Shown: piece after piece, positions 58,377 to 64,000 of the stretch
Numbering within the stretch: position 1 is the stretch's first letter
Layout: every line of letters starts with the position of its first letter
NCBI GenBank assembly: GCA_918026815.1
Contig: CAKJVC010000098.1
Span: forward strand, 248,001 to 312,000
DNA from: Chalara sp. BL73
Taxonomy: Eukaryota > Ascomycota > Leotiomycetes > Helotiales
Direction of reading: 5' to 3'
Length of the DNA: 64,000 bases
Made by a program: the position numbers and the translations under genes
Notes under the pieces: generated by a model
Seen by the model: only the letters and a program-made list of their open reading frames with translations
The model's database searches: none
What the model was told of the DNA's origin: nothing

Positions 58377-60158
58377 GGTGAAGTGGATGAGCGATGAATG
58401 TAATACGAAACAAGAGATAAAAGGGGTATAATCTTCTTATCAGTTGTGGAAAATATCTCGTATTAGATGATCAGTGGTCATATATCAGACTAGAAGTGTG
58501 ACGATCTGAGGTCGGAGGAGTAAAGGTGGTGGAGAGAAGGAAGTTTGGAGGCTTGTGGGTTAAAACTGAACAAAGAGGAAGCACCTATTCAAGCAGGTGC
58601 ACTTGTATGGAGCCCACGATAGGCAAGCTGGCTTCAACGCTTTCTGACTTGGATAGTGTTGATCAGCTTTCTTGATAGATAGCCTAACTTAGGTTTGAAG
58701 CTGCAAATGAAGCTGCAAATTCTTTTGTATGAATACGCTCGCACCCGCCGGTTATTTTCGTACGTTAGCTTTACATTGATTGTAAAATTTTCAAACCTTC
58801 GAACGGTTCAAATTTGAGTCTAAGTCGAAGTGTTGGATCTCGAATGGTGACAAACTTGTTCTTGGAAGTGCTAAAGAAGTACCCCACCGGTTTTCTATCC
58901 ATTATATATCTAAAGGAAATGAGTATTGTTCTACTGAAGGAAGGTTGAAGTGTCAAGTTCGAGCGCCAAACACTTGGGGTAACTCGCTCTGTAGATAGGT
59001 CTAAGCTGGGATGCACTAGATGCAAGATGTTTCGCTTGGTGGCTTTGGTGTTGTGCTAACAACTTGCAACCTTATAGTGCATCAAAGACTCAATACAACT
59101 CACGCTCTCAAAATTCTATCAGCCTTTACTGATCTTGTATGCTGCATCATCTCATACCTAGCGGTGAGATTATCGTTATTAAATCATCTTTCAGATTTCC
59201 CATGCTTCCGTGAACTGCGATAGAAGCCCTGCACACTTCTTGTATGAACCCATGCGTATCCATGCTTGCGCTATTCCTTCTTTATCTTTTCAGTTCCTCT
59301 AATCTAACATCTATGAAGACTTAGATCTGTTCTACATGGGGAAAGGAGCATATTTGAGTACATTGGCGCAAATTCTCTCCCAGTTGCAGGCCGCGAGTCA
59401 AGGAATGCAACCAGTGAGTCTGTGGGTCAGCACGGCATCAAGGACATACACGGAAAAGAGGAACAGGACAGAATGCACGAGAACGCGGTGGATTCTGTGG
59501 GAAGCCTGGTCCCGAAATTCGCATGTTGCTGAGCGAGCTCTTGGAACTCTGAACGTCAGGAGAGTTGCAGGAAAGTCAATAGCTACTACCGAGATGACTT
59601 CCATAATTGTGATTACTTGAAGCGAAGGAGTTTTGGCTACCATAAATATTGGAAATTCGGTGTCAAAGCCACAAAGGAGGAAACACAATTGCCAATTGCT
59701 GGTCATGGTTGCCCTGGTGGATTGGGTGGCGTATTAGATCACCTGCCTATGCCCCTAGAAATATTTTGCAATGAATTTGACCAGAACGCAGTTAAGCCGT
59801 GCGCCATAGCGTGAAACCAAGCCTTCAATAGCTCCATCGTGACAGGAAATTAGAAACGCATTGGTGGTACGATTTGGTCTACATCTTCTTTGATAGTTAG
59901 GCAATATCTATGACGTCTATATTCCCGTGTCTAAATCGTTACAACATTTTGAACATATATGTAGGTAGACAAACAACAATGATCGATATTTACAGTGTGT
60001 GAATAAGCTTGATGAAACTTTTAAAGAAATAACTAAATCGATTGTCGGATCGCCTCAGACTTTCCTTACTCCTACATACCTCACCTAGGCGCTTGTCATT
60101 AGGTCTTGGCACGACTCTGACAGGTAGAAGCGACTGTCAACGAAGTACAACATCTACA
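58377..60158. other. Intergenic region containing a pseudogene
   Basis: Apart from the relic at 59317-59814, no feature is supported. The 58.4-59.3 kb part holds the GHKL promoter and short open frames without clear coding character. Confidence 0.5.
59317..59814 (+). pseudogene. Coding relic with one in-frame TGA
   Basis: A single plus-strand frame reads as protein from 59317 to 59811, broken only by TGA at 59530. Before it: SIFEYIGANSLPVAGRESRN then GIKDIHGKEEQDRMHENAVD. After it: NSERQESCRKVNSYYRDDFH, KYWKFGVKATKEETQLP and CPGGLGGVLDHLPMPLEIFC, ending NAVKPCAIA. There is no ATG. A CTAAC branch-like site and TTAG acceptor (59323) precede the frame, so it looks like the last exon of a gene whose upstream part I cannot find. 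The TGA may have come from CGA by a C-to-T change. No family recognised. Confidence 0.45.
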
Positions 60159-61102
60159 ATGAGCGATGGTCCTTCAACCTACGGTTATACGGATCCCAGC
60201 TTTCCTCCACCAGACTTAGACGCAGGTGATGCGAGTATTATCATTTACGGGTCAGCTCTTCTCAAGATGAGACAGGGTTCAACTAACAAACTTGTAGCTA
60301 CACACCAAATTTTGTGCTCTGTATTCTAGGCCTAGTCTTGTTCACACTGGCATTCTTTTGGCATGGCATTCAAGTAATCATCTACCGTCTCTGGTCCTTT
60401 ACTCCTCTCACCGTCTCGTGTATCCTCGAAGTGGTCGGCTATGCATTCCGCTCCCTCTCTGCACGCAAGAACCCATATCGCGTCACCTACTTCGTGGTCC
60501 AATATTTCATGATCGTCACCGCGCCTGTGCTCGTCTCAGCAAGTATCTATGTCTGCCTGACTCGTCTTATGTCCTGGGCTGCGGCATCAGGCACCTCGTT
60601 CGGCAACTGCTGGCTCATGCGTAGGAAGTTCATCCTTTGGTTTTTTATTTCCGTTGATGTAGTGACTACTATTATCCAAGTTGCGGGCGCGGCGATGATC
60701 GGTGCTGCCGAATCAAACGGGAAGGATTCCACGACCGCGAACAATATCTTACTTTCAGGTCTTGCAATACAGTGCGCTGCTTTCCTGGTATTTTTGGTGT
60801 TGTTTAGCGTCGTTATTGTTAAGATTTTCAAGAATGGCTTGCTGAAAGAGAAGATGAAGGAGCGGAGAAACCCATTCATTTTTGTGTTGGCGCTGGCGAG
60901 TGTTCTGGTGTTCATGAGAACTTTATTCCGTCTGATCGAGACCAGCGAAGGCGTCTACGGGTATCTGAGTACCCATGAAGCCTACTTTGGAGGCTTGGAG
61001 TTTGCACCTATGGTTATTGCGGTATGGCTGTTGGCCTTATGGCATCCGGGCAGATGGCCAACTAATTTCAAGAGGGAGGCACGGAAGACAAGCAACGTGT
61101 GA
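60159..61102 (+). CDS. RTA1-family seven-helix membrane protein
   Basis: Member of the fungal RTA1/Rsb1 family (lipid-translocating or 7-aminocholesterol-resistance-like proteins) in the plasma membrane. Exons 60159-60250 and 60298-61102 give 298 residues. The start SYGYTDPSFPPPDLD-like region is followed after the 47-base intron by YTPNFVLCILGLVLFTLAFF, and the family blocks EVVGYAFRSLSARKNPY, FVVQYFMIVTAPVLVSASIY and DVVTTIIQVAGAAMIG are present. FRLIETSEGVYGYLSTHEAYF is a strongly conserved RTA1 segment. About seven hydrophobic helices are visible, and the tail is short and basic. Substrate cannot be told from sequence. Confidence 0.92.
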
Positions 61103-62029
61103 ATCAGTGGGTGATGTCTATATTTAAATGATACCCAGAAGAATTTGATTCCTACTCAGAACTTACGAGCAATCTGAGAGCAGCAGAAAATATGGGTTGT
61201 AGGCTTCCCAGATAAGAGCACCTCGCTTACGACTTCAGATTCATGTTTCTTCGCTCAGTATAATGGCTTAAAAGACTTGACAATGTCTGAGTTGAGCGCG
61301 ACTGCCGTTTTTGTGTGATATTAATTTTCGGTATAGAAGCTTTGACATGATTTGAAACCAATAGCTTCGTCACTGCCTTCTTGGCTCGGAATTAGAAGAT
61401 GTGGCCAGAGGGATCGAGTTCATCCGATCATCTCGAAAGTCGCCGAGGGACGGCATCTGCCAAATCGGATGAATCGCCTACATGTTGATTTCATGATATA
61501 GCTACTTCATTTTTTATCTATAAAGCTTTGATAAGAAAGTTAAAAAGCGATATGAGAATGCTTTTAACGACCACGACGAGGCGACAAATGCCATTTATTA
61601 TTGCACCTCGGAGGCAAAGTCGGCGGAAAATCTGCCCGTGCCAAACTCACCACTGCAAACCTCCCGCGACTATGCCAGTAAATAACTATTAGGACTACAT
61701 TTTGACTTCACAATCCCGCTCCCGTTAAAAGTCTCCGGAAGGGAGAATGTTGCTCCTAAAAGTTTGCCTCACGATTCCTATTTATAAGCCATGGGTTCCT
61801 CAAATATCCCCTTTGCATAGAAATAAAAAGGGCACCTCTCTGAACATTTAATGATAATTGACCTTTTTGGCTTCATTCTCTGCTTTGCAATTAGGAAGTC
61901 CTCGGTAGTTTAGCAAAAAATTTCATCCACAATCCCTTAATCTATTGTCAGCAATCCTATCTAATTCATTTAAAGCAATCTGCAATACCACAGGACGACT
62001 TCTTTTACGTGGCAGGGTCAATACGCGAT
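61103..62029. other. Intergenic region, no gene seen
   Basis: 930 bases between two co-oriented genes. The last 200 bases are A/T-rich and probably the SDR promoter. No specific site recognised. Confidence 0.55.
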
Positions 62030-63310
62030 ATGCTCTACCAAACGTATATGAAATTCTTTCCTATTGCCCTTCCTGCCTCCAACACCTTCAAAGACCAAGT
62101 AGCCGTCGTAACAGGTGGCACAAGTGGCCTCGGTCTCGCAGCCGCGATTCATCTCATCAATCTTGGTGCTGCCGAGGTCATAATCTCAAGCCGCAATGCC
62201 AGTCGTGGCCAAGAAGCTCTTGAGAGTATTGAAAAGGGGACGGATGGGAAGAGCAAAGGAAAAGTTACTGTGTTGGAGTTAGACATGACGAAATATGGGA
62301 GCGTGGTTGCCTTTGCGGAGGGAGTGAAGAAAGTAAGAAGAGGAAAGGGTGGAGTAGACGCTGTGTTATTGAACGCGGGTGTTATTGGTGTTGAGCCTAA
62401 GATTACTGACGAGGGTTGGTTAGTTTCCATTGTCTGATGCATCGTCTATATGGAACATTGACTAACATGTGCACAGGGAAGAGAATCTTCAGGTCAACAC
62501 CATAAGCACCACCCTCCTAGCCACGCTCCTTCTTCCCTGGATGAAAGAAGAGCGCGCGAACCGCACATCGCCAGCTCACCTGGGCATTGTAGGTTCGGGC
62601 CGCCATCTAGACCCCAGCATCAAGGAGTGGGCTGCCTGGGCCTCCGAAAAGAAAGAAGGAGTCCTGGAGCATCTTAACAAGCCTGAGAATTGGCCAGGTG
62701 CAGGGCCGATGTATGGTGCCACGAAGCTGCTCACGCAGTATGCTTTCGAGGAATTAGCTAAACGTGCGTTTGGTTCTGATCGGAGGCAAGTCGAAAGTCG
62801 CTTCTTCGAGTGATGTGGGTTGCTGATGGTCGGATCTGCAGACCACAGGTTATCATGAATATCATGTGTCCGGGAGTAGTCAAGACAGGTCTTACGCGCC
62901 ATCATGCTGAGAACGGTCCTTTGATGAAAGCCGCCATATTCATATTCACCGGGCTGTTTGGAAAGTCGGCTTCCAATGGTGCGCGAACGTATATGGCGGC
63001 ATTAACAACAAAGGAGAGTGAACATGTAAAGTCCCCAGGCGAGAGAGAATGACTTCAATCGCTAACATAATTCAGGGCAAGTTTGTTCAGTTTTATAAGA
63101 ATGAGACGCAGTTAAAAGTGTATACAGCACCATCCCTTACTCAGCTCTATGAAACTGACCGGCTTTAGTTTGAGAGAGCGAGTCATTGACTCAAATGATG
63201 GGAAGAAAATGCAGGCCCTGGTATGGGGAGAGATTAGTCGAGAGTTGATGAAGAAGGTCCCTGAGGTCAGGAATATTCTGGAGGCAGAGGTAGTGGTCAA
63301 GGAATTTTGA
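62030..63310 (+). CDS. Short-chain dehydrogenase/reductase (classical-like SDR)
   Basis: NAD(P)(H)-dependent oxidoreductase of the SDR superfamily resembling the retinol-dehydrogenase/WWOX-like fungal group; substrate unknown. Five exons (62030-62418, 62477-62785, 62842-63025, 63076-63119, 63169-63310) give 355 residues. The cofactor motif VVTGGTSGLGLAAA is near residue 28. LELDMTKYGSV supplies the adenine-pocket Asp, DAVLLNAGVIG is the NAG strand, and MYGATKLLTQYA carries the catalytic Tyr-x3-Lys. NIMCPGVVKTGL is the usual PG block. Intron 2 (62786-62841) starts with GCAAGT instead of GT and must be removed to join DRR to PQVIMNIMCPG. Start: first ATG in frame; a GTG seven codons earlier is open but not used. 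Confidence 0.9.
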
Positions 63311-64000
63311 GGCGCTGGCTATATAATACAATGTAAAGTTGCAGACTGAGAGCTAACGGAGATCACAATACGATCGAGATATGCTCGTTGCGCTTAAGGG
63401 TCCTCCGAATCCCAACTGCAAACATTATTCGGCCATCTTCACCACTAAAACAAGTGGTCTCGCCTAGGCTTCCAGCCAAAACCCTATGATTTCCATTCCC
63501 CCTTCGATATGCCATTATTGAAACTAAATAGACAAAAATATTTTGTGCTTGGAACAAAAGATTTGCCCGGAGTCCACCTGGGGTATCAGAGGTCGGGGCA
63601 AATTTCAAAAGTCGCCACTCTTCCACCCCATCTGTCCACCTGCTGAGCAGTGGTCTAGATGGCATAGCTCTCTTGGGGCTCATTTGATCGACACTTCAAA
63701 ATATTTAAAAGCCTTGCAAGGGTTCTCATCGAGAAACTCCCTAGTTTCGTTCTATTGGTGAAGAGGTTTGCCTTATAGAAGGAGACAGAAACCAGGAGGA
63801 GTGGTGATGAGAGATTAGGCGCGTGAGAAAGCAGCAAGTTTGAATTATGCAGAGTACGGCCTTTGCCCTCCTTCTTTTTTTCCCTTGGAAATTGATTGCA
63901 CAACACATAATTCATCCTCCCCTTAGATAGGCCATAATAAAAATCAAGATTTTAAGAATGGGCAAATACTCCCAATTAGAGTCTTGCATGCGGGCCATCA
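63311..64000. other. Window end, no gene supported
   Basis: 690 bases. Open frames on the minus strand (63363-63683, 63655-63915) overlap plus-strand frames and show no family features. Confidence 0.5.

Noticed and set aside
59398..59706. 102-codon minus-strand frame over the pseudogene
   Set aside because: The plus-strand frame has better coding character on both sides of the TGA; the minus frame appears to be its shadow.

Overview
The window looks like nuclear DNA of a filamentous ascomycete (Pezizomycotina). Genes are split by short introns of about 40-100 bases with GT...AG ends and CTAAC/CTGAC-type branch sites. Several gene types are fungal: a fungal-type Pex26, an ISWI-2 (Itc1) subunit, a PDR-type ABC transporter, an RTA1-family membrane protein, a fungal DUF6594 protein and a serine-rich GPI-anchored cupredoxin. 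The ABC transporter most resembles the AtrB/BcatrB group, so a leotiomycete is a reasonable guess, but that is inference. I see no tRNA, rRNA or CRISPR array and no intact transposon.

Layout. 0.7-1.8 kb: secreted GH16 glucanase. 2.0-2.7 kb (minus): small unrecognised three-exon gene. 4.0-18.7 kb is a dense housekeeping block: saccharopine-dehydrogenase-like oxidoreductase (minus), ribosomal protein eL43, a RING/PHD protein of the Asr1/PHRF1 type, mitoribosomal protein mL46, a D-amino-acid oxidase, a CAF1/PARN-type nuclease (minus) and Pex26. 19.0-22.7 kb is secretory-pathway related: an ERGIC-53/Emp47-type cargo lectin (minus), a 70-residue membrane protein (minus) and the ALG8 glucosyltransferase. 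23.0-24.4 kb: two small proteins, one with a PCNA-binding-type motif. 26.1-29.5 kb: Itc1. 30.9-35.3 kb: PDR transporter.

35.3-49.4 kb is gene-poor and holds orphan and decaying genes: two short spliced genes (68 and 86 residues) that leave no long open frame, two proteins with retropepsin-like segments on either side of a DUF6594 membrane protein, candidate small secreted proteins, and a cluster of gene relics at 45.2-46.5 kb (WW-domain fragment, proline-rich pseudogene with a PPxY sequence). 49.5-54.1 kb: cupredoxin and delta-12 fatty acid desaturase. 55.3-58.4 kb (minus): a 983-residue GHKL-ATPase-like protein with coiled coils and a SUMO-interaction-like C-terminus, the most interesting gene here. 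59.3-59.8 kb: a pseudogene interrupted by one in-frame TGA. 60.2-63.3 kb: RTA1-family protein and a short-chain dehydrogenase that contains a GC-AG intron.

Most gene models were checked by requiring exon phases to sum to a multiple of three. They are hand-spliced and not supported by transcripts. No gene cluster for a secondary metabolite is evident.
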